Assembly: GCF_000757825.1 (NCBI RefSeq)
Contig: NZ_CP009451.1
Span: 1,240,001-1,304,000 of the forward strand
Source of the DNA: Cedecea neteri
GTDB lineage: Bacteria > Pseudomonadota > Gammaproteobacteria > Enterobacterales > Enterobacteriaceae
Reading direction: 5' to 3'
DNA: 64,000 nt
Shown here piece by piece: positions 8,877-17,239 of this stretch (positions are counted from its first letter, which is position 1; every line of letters starts with the position of its first letter). The position numbers were made by a program, and so were the translations under genes. The notes under the pieces are model-generated. The model did no database searches, had not been told where the DNA came from, and saw only the letters and a list, made by a program, of their open reading frames with translations.

Positions 8877-9998
8877 GTGGATTATCAACTCAATATCAAC
8901 TGGCCAGAGTTTATGGAAACGTACTGGCAGAAAAAGCCAGTGGTGATTAAAAATGCGCTGCCGGGTTTTGTCGACCCAATCACGCCCGACGAGCTTGCCG
9001 GCCTTGCGATGGAGAACGAAGTCGACAGCAGGCTGGTCAGTTTTAAAGAGGGCAAATGGCACGCCAGTAATGGGCCTTTTGAGCACTTTGATAATCTTGG
9101 CGAGACCGGCTGGTCGCTGCTGGCCCAGGCCGTTAACCACTGGCACGAACCCGCCGCCGCGCTGGTGCGCCCTTTCCGCGTGCTGCCGGACTGGCGCTTA
9201 GACGACCTGATGATTTCGTTTTCCGTGCCGGGCGGTGGCGTTGGCCCGCACATTGATAACTATGACGTGTTTATCATTCAGGGCATGGGCAGCCGCCGCT
9301 GGCGCGTCGGCGACAGGCTGCCGCTCAAGCAGTTTTGTCCGCATCCGGCGCTGCTGCACGTTGAGCCGTTTACGCCGATTATCGACGAAGATTTAGCCCC
9401 CGGCGACATCCTCTACATTCCGCCAGGCTTCCCGCACGACGGCTTTACCCATGAAACGGCGCTCAACTATTCGGTCGGCTTCCGGGGGCCAAACAGCCGC
9501 GATTTAATCAGCAGCTTTGCCGATTACGTGCTGGAAAATGACCTCGGCGGCGATCACTATAGCGACCCGGATCTCACCTGCAGGGAAAACCCAGGCAAAG
9601 TAGAAAACTACGAGCTGGAACGCCTGCGCAGCATGATGACGGCGTTGATTAGCCAGCCGGAAGCGTTCAACCAGTGGTTCGGCAGCTTTGTGACCACGCC
9701 GCGCCACGAGCTGGATATCGCCTCCGCCGAACCGCCTTACGAACCGGAAGAAGTGGCCGCCGCACTGGCCGGCGGAGAACAGCTGCTTCGCCTGAGCGGG
9801 CTTCGCGTACTGCAGGTTGGCGAGCATTTCTTCGTGAACAGCGAGCCGCTGGACGTCACGCATCAGGCTGCGGCCGTGGCGATGTGCCGCTATACCCGGC
9901 TGACAAAAGCCGAGCTGGGCTCAGCCGTGGAAGATGCCGAATTCATCAGCCAACTGACGGGGCTGATTAACCAGGGATACTGGTACTTCGAAGATTAA
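8877..9998 (+). CDS. roxA: RoxA (YcfD), ribosomal protein uL16 arginine hydroxylase
   Basis: A 373-residue JmjC/cupin-type Fe(II)/2-oxoglutarate oxygenase that hydroxylates an arginine of ribosomal protein L16 in the cytoplasm. The iron ligands are visible at the same positions as in E. coli YcfD: H125 and D127 (PHIDNYD) and H187 (GFPHDGF). The start is a GTG with AGGGG 9 nt upstream. It is oriented away from the T3S genes and followed by its own terminator. It looks like the chromosomal gene at the border of the Hrp island. Confidence 0.95.
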   Translation: MDYQLNINWPEFMETYWQKKPVVIKNALPGFVDPITPDELAGLAMENEVDSRLVSFKEGKWHASNGPFEHFDNLGETGWSLLAQAVNHWHEPAAALVRPFRVLPDWRLDDLMISFSVPGGGVGPHIDNYDVFIIQGMGSRRWRVGDRLPLKQFCPHPALLHVEPFTPIIDEDLAPGDILYIPPGFPHDGFTHETALNYSVGFRGPNSRDLISSFADYVLENDLGGDHYSDPDLTCRENPGKVENYELERLRSMMTALISQPEAFNQWFGSFVTTPRHELDIASAEPPYEPEEVAAALAGGEQLLRLSGLRVLQVGEHFFVNSEPLDVTHQAAAVAMCRYTRLTKAELGSAVEDAEFISQLTGLINQGYWYFED

Positions 9999-10012
9999 GT
10001 TTGCCCGACTGA

Positions 10013-10038
10013 AACCTGGCTGCCTCAAGCCAGGTTTT
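10013..10038 (+). terminator. Terminator of roxA
   Basis: AACCTGGCT, 6-nt loop, AGCCAGGTT followed by TTCG, 14 bp after the roxA stop. Confidence 0.75.
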
Positions 10039-10102
10039 CGCCTCTTCACCCACCAATGCCTTTCGCTAAGCGACAAATATATTCTATGAAAGACTGGCTA
10101 AA

Positions 10103-10674
10103 ATTCCGTTCACTCGTAGAACGGTTTTCCCTACACGTTCAGAAACGGTGAACGAGTGAGGGGGAAATACGCCATTCCCCCTCACAACCCCCGGCGCCGG
10201 CGAGCTCATCGCCGCTGAAGCGGTAAACCCACCGGCCATCACCCAAACATTCGGGGTCGTTCGCGATTCGTTCCCGACGATCGCTCTCTTTCGCTGCTCC
10301 CGGCAGCTCAACCCCGCCTGAGTTGGGTCATAACCGGGGGCGATGAGAGCCGGGAACAAGGGCGTGGCTGTGAGACTTGCAGCGACTGTGACGCTCTGTG
10401 TAGCGGCGAGTTTGAAGCGAGGCTCGGTTCCGGCTTAAATCGCCTCCGTTTTCTCTCCGACTGGCCAAGGTCCGGCCGTCGGGAACGGCCGGAGGCTGAG
10501 AGCGTCGGGAACGCATCTCAGCCGACCCAGGACTGGGAGATAAAACTGAGGTTTACCGCTTGCGGCGATTTATTTGGCCGGGAGTCCGGGGTCTCGGGGA
10601 AGTGACGGTGACTTCCCCGAGTCGTTCACAAGTTCTGTGGTGACATGTGAAGCAGGGCTGGAAGTGAACGGAAC
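10103..10674. repeat. Structured noncoding repeat, copy A
   Basis: A 572-bp element, a close relative of 18741-19278 in the same orientation. Its ends are inverted (TTCCGTTCAC at 10104, GTGAACGGAA at 10664). It contains at least six hairpins. The outer ones are 10156-10185 (11 bp, GTGAGGGGGAA stem) and 10593-10621 (11 bp, CTCGGGGAAGT stem, loop GACGGTG). Inner ones at 10263-10284 and 10293-10307 both have loop TCCCG; those at 10471-10493 and 10494-10523 both have loop CGGGA. Copy A carries about 38 bp near 10370-10410 that copy B lacks. Open frames inside it are broken differently in the two copies, so I see no protein. It resembles a structured RNA or small non-autonomous mobile element. I cannot assign a known family. 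Confidence 0.85.
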
Positions 10675-10812
10675 TTGAGCCACTCCCTCATAGAACCTAT
10701 TTGTGACTAAGAGACAACACCAATCCCCCGAGAAATCTCACCAAAAGAAGCCAAACTCACCAGAACTTACTACAGTTACTGGGGGGTCTCCCGTACGGCA
10801 TCAGGTGACAAC

Positions 10813-11568
10813 ATGGCGCTTTATTCCATCGGAGAAGTGGCTGCACTGTGCAATATCAATCCGGTAACCCTTCGGGCCTGGCAGCGGCGTTATGGGCTGC
10901 TAAAACCTAAACGCAGTGACGGCGGACACCGGTTGTTTGATAGCGCAGACATCGCGCGCATTCGCGAGATCCAAACCTGGATTGAGCAAGGCGTACAGGT
11001 CAGCAAAGTCAAGGCGCTGCTCAGTGGTGAAAACCGTGAAAAAGAACATGCCTGGGGCGAGCGCCAGGAGACGCTGCTGCGTCATTTGCAAAGCGGCAAC
11101 CCGAACCTGCTGCGGGCGTGGATTGCCGACATCGGGCGCATCTACCCGGCGCAAACGCTCGTTCACCACCTCTATCTTCCCCTTCGCCGCCGCCTTTACG
11201 GGCAGCAGATTGCGCTGTGTGCGTTGCTTAGCCTGCTGGATGGCGCCCTGATTAATTACATTGCCACGTGCATTGCCACCTCGCGCAAGCAAAATGGTAA
11301 GGATGCTTTAGTGGTGGGCTGGAACGTGCAGGACACTACGCGACTATGGATGGCGGCGTGGATTGCCAGCCAGCAGGGCTGGCGGGTGGACGTGCTCGCC
11401 AACTCGCTGAGCAACCTGAAACCGGAGATTTTCGACCGGCAGACGCTGCTGGTGTGGTGCGGCGACTGCCCCGGAGAACGGCAGATAGATCAGATTGAAT
11501 CGTGGCGCAGCGCAGGACTGCCGGTGTTTGCGCTGGGCAACATTGAACGCAGGCAGCCCGCCGACTGA
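10813..11568 (+). CDS. mlrA: MlrA, MerR-like activator of curli/biofilm genes
   Basis: A 251-residue regulator. Residues 1-70 form a MerR winged-helix domain (SIGEVAALCNINPVTLRAWQ start, then GGHRLF). The C-terminal half has the conserved core ALVVGWNVQDTTRLW, and a cobalamin-type sensor domain without the usual ligand histidine is expected. In E. coli, MlrA acts with RpoS and c-di-GMP signalling at csgD. The neighbour yohO followed by yehWXY-osmF is the E. coli order, which supports the name. The start has only a weak ribosome site (CAGGTGAC). Repeat copy A lies immediately upstream. Confidence 0.93.
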   Translation: MALYSIGEVAALCNINPVTLRAWQRRYGLLKPKRSDGGHRLFDSADIARIREIQTWIEQGVQVSKVKALLSGENREKEHAWGERQETLLRHLQSGNPNLLRAWIADIGRIYPAQTLVHHLYLPLRRRLYGQQIALCALLSLLDGALINYIATCIATSRKQNGKDALVVGWNVQDTTRLWMAAWIASQQGWRVDVLANSLSNLKPEIFDRQTLLVWCGDCPGERQIDQIESWRSAGLPVFALGNIERRQPAD

Positions 11569-11677
11569 AAGGGCGACAAGAGGGAAAATCAGGCTTTTTC
11601 CCTCTTCGTCACAATCAAAGGTTCATTAACAACCCCGCTTCCCTTTATAATCGCTTCGTTAACAAACGGAGCAACGG

Positions 11678-11785
11678 ATGAAACTGTCAAAAATTGCCCT
11701 TGTGGGCGGAATGCTTGTCATGGCGGTCGGCGGTATCGGCGGCGTGATGCTGGTTGGCTATATCGTTATTTTGCATGGCGCGTAA
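11678..11785 (+). CDS. yohO: YohO, 35-residue small membrane protein
   Basis: A short gene with GGAG 8 nt before the ATG, encoding a positively charged N-terminus (MKLSK) and one Gly/Val-rich membrane helix ([11 protein letters not shown]), as in E. coli YohO, which lies at the same place between mlrA and yehW. Its last 20 nt overlap the 3' end of yehW on the opposite strand. The function is not known. Confidence 0.85.
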   Translation: MKLSKIALVGGMLVMAVGGIGGVMLVGYIVILHGA

Positions 11786-12497
11786 TGTAGCCTTCCAGGC
11801 GCTCAAACAGGCGGTCGGTGACAATTGCCGCCAGCGCCACCAGCACGGCACCCTGAATCACGTAGGCGGTATTAAAGCCGCTGAGCCCGATAATAATCGG
11901 TGACCCGAGCGTGTTGGCTCCCACGGTGGAGGCAATCGTCGCGGTGCCGATATTAATGATAACCGACGTTCTTATGCCCGCCAGAATCACCGGCGCGGCG
12001 AGCGGCAGCTCCACCTTTCTCAGCATTTGCCAACGGCTCATCCCGACCCCGAGCGCAATTTCACGTGCGGATTCTGGCACCGCGCCGATGCCCGCCAGCG
12101 TGCCCTGTAAAATCGGCAATAGGCCGTAGATAACCAGCGCGATAATCGCCGGCTCTTGCCCAAAACCCATCACCGGTACCGCCACGGCAAGGACGGCAAC
12201 CGGCGGGAAGGTTTGCCCGGCGGCGGTGATCGTCTCCACCAGCGAACGGAATTCTTCCCCCGCCGGACGAGTCACCAGGATCCCCAACCCGACGCCAATC
12301 ACCACCGCAACCAGGCTAGAAATACCCACTAACGTCAGATGCGCCAGCGCCAGAGAGGTGAAACTGTCCTGTTGATACATCGGCCTGGTCAGCTGCGGGA
12401 ACAGCCAGCTAAACAGCCCGCTGGTGTAAGGCAGCAGCACCAACAGCGCGATAAAAAGCGCGATAAGCCACAGCAGAGGGTCACGCAGCAGGCGCAT
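11766..12497 (-). CDS. yehW: YehW, permease of the YehZYXW/OsmF ABC importer
   Basis: A 243-residue inner-membrane permease with about five to six hydrophobic helices and an EAA-type cytoplasmic loop around residues 143-170 ([14 protein letters not shown]). It is the last gene of the osmF-yehY-yehX-yehW operon and overlaps yehX by 17 nt. The complex is related to glycine-betaine importers; in E. coli it has low affinity for betaine and is under RpoS control. Its 3' end overlaps yohO. Confidence 0.93.
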   Translation of the reverse strand: MRLLRDPLLWLIALFIALLVLLPYTSGLFSWLFPQLTRPMYQQDSFTSLALAHLTLVGISSLVAVVIGVGLGILVTRPAGEEFRSLVETITAAGQTFPPVAVLAVAVPVMGFGQEPAIIALVIYGLLPILQGTLAGIGAVPESAREIALGVGMSRWQMLRKVELPLAAPVILAGIRTSVIINIGTATIASTVGANTLGSPIIIGLSGFNTAYVIQGAVLVALAAIVTDRLFERLEGYITRHAK

Positions 12498-13425
12498 TTT
12501 CCCTCCTCACTAAATCGCTAAAGTGCAGCACGCCGCAGGGCTGATTTTGCTCATTCACCACCGGCAGCTGCTGGCACTGGCGGTCGATGAACAGCGACAG
12601 GGCTTCACGCAGCGTCATGTCCGCCCGAATAGGTTCTCCGTCCAGGCGCTCATCGGCACGAATACTGTCCGCCACGTGGCGCAGCGACAGCAGCCTGACG
12701 CCCAGTTCGCTGCGGCCGAAGAAGTCGCGCACAAAATCGTTAGCCGGGTTGGTCAGCAGTTCCAGCGGCGTCCCCTGCTGAATCACTTTGCCGCCGTCCA
12801 TCAGCACGATGTTATCGGCAAGCGTCAGCGCCTCGTCAATGTCGTGGGTTACCAGCACGATAGTACGCCCCAGCAGCTGATGAATACGGATCATCTCCTG
12901 CTGTAGCGTCGCGCGGGTGACCGGGTCAAGCGCGCCAAAAGGCTCATCCATCAGCAGCACTTCCGGGTCGGCCGCCAGCGCACGAGCCACGCCCACACGC
13001 TGCTGCTGCCCGCCGGAAAGCTGGTGCGGATAACGGTCGCGGAACTGCGTCGCGTCCAGGCCCAGCAATTCCAGCAGTTCGTCAATACGTTCGGCTACCC
13101 TCGCCTTCGGCCACTTCAGCAGCTCCGGTACCGTGGCGATATTCTGTGCCACCGTCCAGTGAGGAAACAGGCCGATAGACTGGATGGCATAGCCCATGCG
13201 GCGGCGAAGCGCCTTCGGGTCAAAGCGGCGAATTTCTTCTCCGGCAAAGCGGATAAGCCCTTCGTCGTGCTCCACCAGCCGGTTGATCATCTTCAGCGTG
13301 GTGGACTTGCCTGAACCGGAGGTGCCGATCAGCACGGTGAACTGCCCTTCGCGAATGTTCAGCGTCAAATCACTGACCGCCGCTTCGCCATGGAAGTATT
13401 TGCTGACGCGATCGAACTCGATCAT
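12481..13425 (-). CDS. yehX: YehX, ATPase of the YehZYXW/OsmF importer
   Basis: A 314-residue ABC ATPase. Walker A is GTSGSGKST (34-42), the Q-loop is near 82, the signature [10 protein letters not shown] is at 136-145 and Walker B VLLMDEP is at about 156. A C-terminal CBS-type region (about 250-310) is shared with osmoprotectant ATPases such as OpuCA/ProV. The ATG shares one base with the yehY stop (TAATG), so the two are probably translationally coupled. Confidence 0.94.
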   Translation of the reverse strand: MIEFDRVSKYFHGEAAVSDLTLNIREGQFTVLIGTSGSGKSTTLKMINRLVEHDEGLIRFAGEEIRRFDPKALRRRMGYAIQSIGLFPHWTVAQNIATVPELLKWPKARVAERIDELLELLGLDATQFRDRYPHQLSGGQQQRVGVARALAADPEVLLMDEPFGALDPVTRATLQQEMIRIHQLLGRTIVLVTHDIDEALTLADNIVLMDGGKVIQQGTPLELLTNPANDFVRDFFGRSELGVRLLSLRHVADSIRADERLDGEPIRADMTLREALSLFIDRQCQQLPVVNEQNQPCGVLHFSDLVRRENAPAA

Positions 13426-14576
13426 TATTTTGCCTCCAGCAGTGAAATAAACAGCTTAAACAGCGCGTCGATAATAACCGCCAGCGCGATGACCGGCATG
13501 ACGCCAAGCAGAACCAGATCCAGCGCGCTGCTCAGCAGGCCCTGGAAAATAATCGAACCAAACCCGCCCGCGCCAATCAGCGCGGCAATCACCGCCATAC
13601 CGATCGTCTGCACGCAGACAACCCGCAGGCTGCGCAGCAGCACCGGCAGGGCAAGCGGCACTTCCGCCCGCCAAAAAATTTGGGCGCGAGACATGCCCAT
13701 CCCCTGCGCGCTTTCCACAATATTACGCGGCACCTGCTGCAGGCCAGCCACTACGCCACGTACCAGCGGCAGCAGCGCATAAAGCACCAGCGCAATCAGC
13801 GCGGGCGCTACGCCAATGCCGCTCACGCCGATTTTACCCAGCCATGGCAGCCATGCGGCAAGGCCGGCCAGCGGCGCAATAAGCAGGCCGAACAGCGCCA
13901 CCGAAGGCACCGTCTGAATCACGTTGAGCAGGGAAAATACGCCGGACTGCCAGGCAGGGCGGTGATAGCAAAGGATCCCCAGCGGGACGCCAATCAGCAA
14001 CGCAGGCACCAGCGTACCGACCAGCAGCGCCAGGTGGCGGCTCAGGGCGTCGTCAAAAACATCCTGCCGGTTGACGTACTCTTTCATCAGCGAAAGATCG
14101 CTGAAGTAGCCGCTCGCCAGCAGCGCGACGGGCACGATCCAGATTTGCAGGTTAAGCAGCAGCCGCCACAGCGGGCTGGCGGTGAGGCGATTGGCGGCGT
14201 CGGCGCACAGCAGCAGGCTCAGCGCTAACATCAGCCACAGGCCGCTGCCGGGCGAAGTGCGGGCCAGCGAGCTGCCCTCAAGCGCGAACTGGCTTGCGGT
14301 GTGCCCCATCAGCAGCAGCAGGCCGATAAACAACACCTCGCCGGTGACAATCGTCGCCAGCAGAGCAAGAGGTCGCCCCGGCGCCAGCGTCAGGCCAGCC
14401 AGAATCAGGAGAGGAAGCGCGAGCCAGTAATGAAGCGTGCCGGGAAGCTGGGTGATGCCAAACGGTTCACCGGAAACCAGGCGGTTAGGCGCGTTGTTGA
14501 TGATCGGGAGTAACATCAAGGCTGCTGCCAGCAGTAACACCAGCAGCAGCAATACCCTGTTATGAATTTTTAGCAA
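13425..14576 (-). CDS. yehY: YehY, large permease of the YehZYXW/OsmF importer
   Basis: A 383-residue permease with an N-terminal hydrophobic extension (about four helices) before the conserved BPD_transp_1 domain. The EAA loop is near residue 300 ([15 protein letters not shown]). This extended form is characteristic of YehY, in contrast to the short YehW. It sits between osmF and yehX. Confidence 0.93.
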   Translation of the reverse strand: MLKIHNRVLLLLVLLLAAALMLLPIINNAPNRLVSGEPFGITQLPGTLHYWLALPLLILAGLTLAPGRPLALLATIVTGEVLFIGLLLLMGHTASQFALEGSSLARTSPGSGLWLMLALSLLLCADAANRLTASPLWRLLLNLQIWIVPVALLASGYFSDLSLMKEYVNRQDVFDDALSRHLALLVGTLVPALLIGVPLGILCYHRPAWQSGVFSLLNVIQTVPSVALFGLLIAPLAGLAAWLPWLGKIGVSGIGVAPALIALVLYALLPLVRGVVAGLQQVPRNIVESAQGMGMSRAQIFWRAEVPLALPVLLRSLRVVCVQTIGMAVIAALIGAGGFGSIIFQGLLSSALDLVLLGVMPVIALAVIIDALFKLFISLLEAK

Positions 14577-14592
14577 ACGTTATTCCAGCGGG

Positions 14593-15504
14593 CTATTTAA
14601 CAAAGCCTTTTTGTTTTAAGTAATCAGCGGCCACTTTTTTAGCATCCTGACCTTCCACCGCAATCTTCGCGTTCAGCTGCTGCAGCGTTTTCTGGTCAAG
14701 AGAAGTGAACACCGGTTTCAGCCAGTCGGCAATCTGCGGGTATTCTTTCAGCACGGCTTCACGCACCACGGCGGTTGGCGCTGAAACGGCCTGCACGCCT
14801 TTCGGGTCGGTAAGGGTTTCCAGGCCTAATGCCGCAACCGGGCCATCGGTGCCGTAGGCCATCGCGGCGTTAACCCCGGAGGTCTGCTGCGCGGCGGCTT
14901 TGATGGTTACCGCCGTGTCGCCCCCGGCCAGAGACAGCAGCTGGCTTTGTTCCAGCTTAAAGCCGTAAGCTTTTTCAAAGGCCGGTAGCGCGTCGGAACG
15001 TTCGATAAACTCGGCGGAAGCCGCCAGCTTAAAGGTGCCGCCTTTTTTCAGGTATTCGCTGAGATCTGCCAGGGACACCAGATGGTTTTTCTCCGCCAGA
15101 TCCTTACGAACCGCGATGGTGTAAGTATTGTTGGCCGGAGCCGGAGTCAGCCACACCAGGTGGTTTTTGTCGTAGTCGAGCTGCTTAACTTTTTCATAGC
15201 CCTTCCGGGCGTCTTTCCAGGCCGGATCGTTTTCAGTTTTAAAGAAGAACGCCCCGTTGCCGGTATATTCAGGATAGATATCCAGCTCGCCGGAGGTTAT
15301 CGCCCCGCGCACGACCGGGGTGGTGCCAAGCTGAACCTTGTTGATGGTTTTCACATCATTGCTTTCCAGCACCTGCAAAATAATGTTGCCGAGCAGCGAG
15401 CCTTCGGTATCAATTTTCGAGCCGACCTTCACCGGATCCGCCGCCTGCGCGCCTGTCGCCAGCATCACTAACCCTGCCAAACCCCAACGTGTTGATAAGT
15501 TCAT
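14593..15504 (-). CDS. osmF: OsmF (YehZ), periplasmic binding protein of the osmoprotectant importer
   Basis: A 303-residue periplasmic solute-binding protein of the OpuAC/ProX-like glycine betaine family. The signal peptide spans residues 1-21 (cleavage after GAQA). The first motif of the mature part is VKVGSKIDTEGSLLGN, typical of OsmF/OpuCC proteins. It is the first gene of the operon, 16 bp before yehY. On the minus strand CTATTCT near 15550 could be an extended sigma-S-type -10 element, in line with the RpoS dependence known for E. coli osmF, but I cannot confirm it. Confidence 0.94.
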   Translation of the reverse strand: MNLSTRWGLAGLVMLATGAQAADPVKVGSKIDTEGSLLGNIILQVLESNDVKTINKVQLGTTPVVRGAITSGELDIYPEYTGNGAFFFKTENDPAWKDARKGYEKVKQLDYDKNHLVWLTPAPANNTYTIAVRKDLAEKNHLVSLADLSEYLKKGGTFKLAASAEFIERSDALPAFEKAYGFKLEQSQLLSLAGGDTAVTIKAAAQQTSGVNAAMAYGTDGPVAALGLETLTDPKGVQAVSAPTAVVREAVLKEYPQIADWLKPVFTSLDQKTLQQLNAKIAVEGQDAKKVAADYLKQKGFVK

Positions 15505-15868
15505 AGTTATTCCTCGTTGTTCTTTACTTAAAAATCATGCAGTAAAGAAAGAATAGCCGAGTTTGAATCAGCTGGGGAAAGCACTAAGCGGTATATGATA
15601 TGCGAAGTCGTTAGAACAGAAGGATGCCCTGAATTTTCCGGTCTGTCGGCTGCCTGCCCGGCTAAATCCCTACGTTTACTGTCATTTATATTTTTTTTAC
15701 CCGCCGCTTTTGCTTTTTTACCTTCTTTTTATACGCCAGTGAATATGCTCTTTTCGTCGCCGAGAGGCTCCGATAAAGACCATCATGAACTCACTTATTC
15801 ATCACTCACTCGTTAAAAACATTTTTACGCTTTTCGCTTTTCCTCAGGCTACGGCCAGTGAGGAAACC
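15505..15868. other. Divergent promoter region between osmF and the ligase gene
   Basis: 364 bp, T-rich in the middle (15680-15740). It must hold the promoters of osmF (minus) and of the PuuA-like gene (plus). If the latter started at the ATG at 15785, its leader would be shorter. I see no convincing operator palindrome or gene here. Confidence 0.5.
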
Positions 15869-17203
15869 GTGACTCAATCTGCCTCGATAAAGCCCGCGCA
15901 GGAGCGAACGAAAGCGTTTGCCGAGGAAGTGCGTCGCTATCTGCAGGCTCATCCCGACACAAAACATATTGATATCTACCTCAATGACGTCAACGGCGCT
16001 TTTCGCGGTAAACGCATCGCGGTAGACAGCCTGCTGTCGCTCTCGGCCGGCTGCTATTTTCCGCAGTCCGTTTACGCCATGGACCACGAAGGTAAGCCGT
16101 TTAGCCAGGCACCGGGTCACGATGAATACGATGAGCCCGACGGGCTTTGCCTGCCGGTGGCCGGGACGTTAAGGCCCTGCGCACACGACCCGCAGCACAA
16201 CGCGCAGCTGCTGTTAACCATGAAACAGGCCGACGGCAGCGGCTACGCGCTGGAGCCCAGAGTTGTGCTGGCAAACGTCCTGCAGAAGTTTCATTACCAC
16301 GGGCTGTTCCCGGTGGCGGCGCCGGAAATAGAGTTTTACCTGGTGAGCAAAGCCCAGCAGGAAGCCCCGGCTCAGGGCTGTTTTTATATGCCGGTGCCTT
16401 CTGATTACACCGCCTTTATTGAAGCGCTTGAACAGGCCGCCGCTGACCAAAAACTGCCGCTAAGCGGCATCGTCTGCGAAGCCGAAGCCGGGCAGTTTGA
16501 GCTGAACCTGAAGCATGCCAAAGACATCATCGGCATTTGTGAGAGCGTGCTGGCGCTGCGCCGCTTAACCAGCATTGTGGCCGATAAATTTGGCTATCAG
16601 GCTAACTTCATGGCGAAACCCTTTTCGCACCTGGCCGGGAACGGCCTGCATTTTCATATCAGCCTGAACGACCGCAAAGGCGAGAACGTCTTCGCCTCCC
16701 CGGCGGAAGCCCTGAACGAGATGACCCAGCTATGCCTGGCCGGGATGCTACAAACGATGCCCGCCGCGGTGGCCGTTATCGCCCCGCACGTGAACTCCTT
16801 CAGAAGGCTACGCAAAAACCTCAACGAGCCGCTGTTCAGCTCATGGGGCTATAACAAACGTAGCGCCGCCCTGCGCATCCCCTGCTCCGACGATAACAAC
16901 CGCCGCATTGAGTACCGCCTTGCCGGGGCCGACGTTAACCCGTACCTGGCGATGGCCGTCATTCTTACCGGCATGCTTTACGGGCTGGAAAATATCGACA
17001 GCGATACCCTGAAAAACTCGGCGCTGTTTGCCCCCGAACTGCCGCTGTTCCAGCACGTGGCAATCGTTGAGTTTCAGCAAAGCCATTACATGACCGAAAG
17101 CCTGGGCGAAGCTTTTTCCCGCCAGTGGGTAACCCACAAGCTGTCGGAACTGGCCTGGTTTGAAACGATTGTGACGCAGGAAGAAGCGGCGCTGTCCCGC
17201 TAG
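15869..17203 (+). CDS. Glutamine-synthetase-like ligase related to PuuA
   Basis: A member of the GlnA fold, closest in pattern to gamma-glutamylpolyamine synthetase PuuA: DVNGAFRGKRI near the start, EIEFYL, EAEAGQFELNL, the GNGLHFHISL metal-site segment, SFRR and RIEYRLAGADVNPYL. The catalytic metal ligands look intact, so an ATP-dependent ligation of an amine to glutamate or a similar acid is likely; the substrate is unknown. I prefer the GTG at 15869 (GAGG 5 nt upstream, 444 residues, N-terminus in register with PuuA) over the ATG at 15785, which has no clear ribosome site and adds 28 atypical residues. It is not in a puu cluster; it is paired with the GT20 gene 36 bp downstream. E. coli has no gene here between osmF and bglX. 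Confidence 0.85.
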   Translation: MTQSASIKPAQERTKAFAEEVRRYLQAHPDTKHIDIYLNDVNGAFRGKRIAVDSLLSLSAGCYFPQSVYAMDHEGKPFSQAPGHDEYDEPDGLCLPVAGTLRPCAHDPQHNAQLLLTMKQADGSGYALEPRVVLANVLQKFHYHGLFPVAAPEIEFYLVSKAQQEAPAQGCFYMPVPSDYTAFIEALEQAAADQKLPLSGIVCEAEAGQFELNLKHAKDIIGICESVLALRRLTSIVADKFGYQANFMAKPFSHLAGNGLHFHISLNDRKGENVFASPAEALNEMTQLCLAGMLQTMPAAVAVIAPHVNSFRRLRKNLNEPLFSSWGYNKRSAALRIPCSDDNNRRIEYRLAGADVNPYLAMAVILTGMLYGLENIDSDTLKNSALFAPELPLFQHVAIVEFQQSHYMTESLGEAFSRQWVTHKLSELAWFETIVTQEEAALSR

Positions 17204-17239
17204 TGCTTTATTAACCTAAACGCCGACCTGAGGTGGTGT

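Noticed and set aside
10084..10359. Open frame on the minus strand in repeat copy A, with a similar one at 18796-18996 in copy B
   Set aside because: The shared part simply reflects near-identical DNA. The two frames diverge after the hairpins, and the substitutions preserve base pairing, not codons.
15595..15816. 73-codon frame between osmF and the ligase gene
   Set aside because: Hydrophobic run comes from a T-rich promoter region; no ribosome site; overlaps the start of the real gene.
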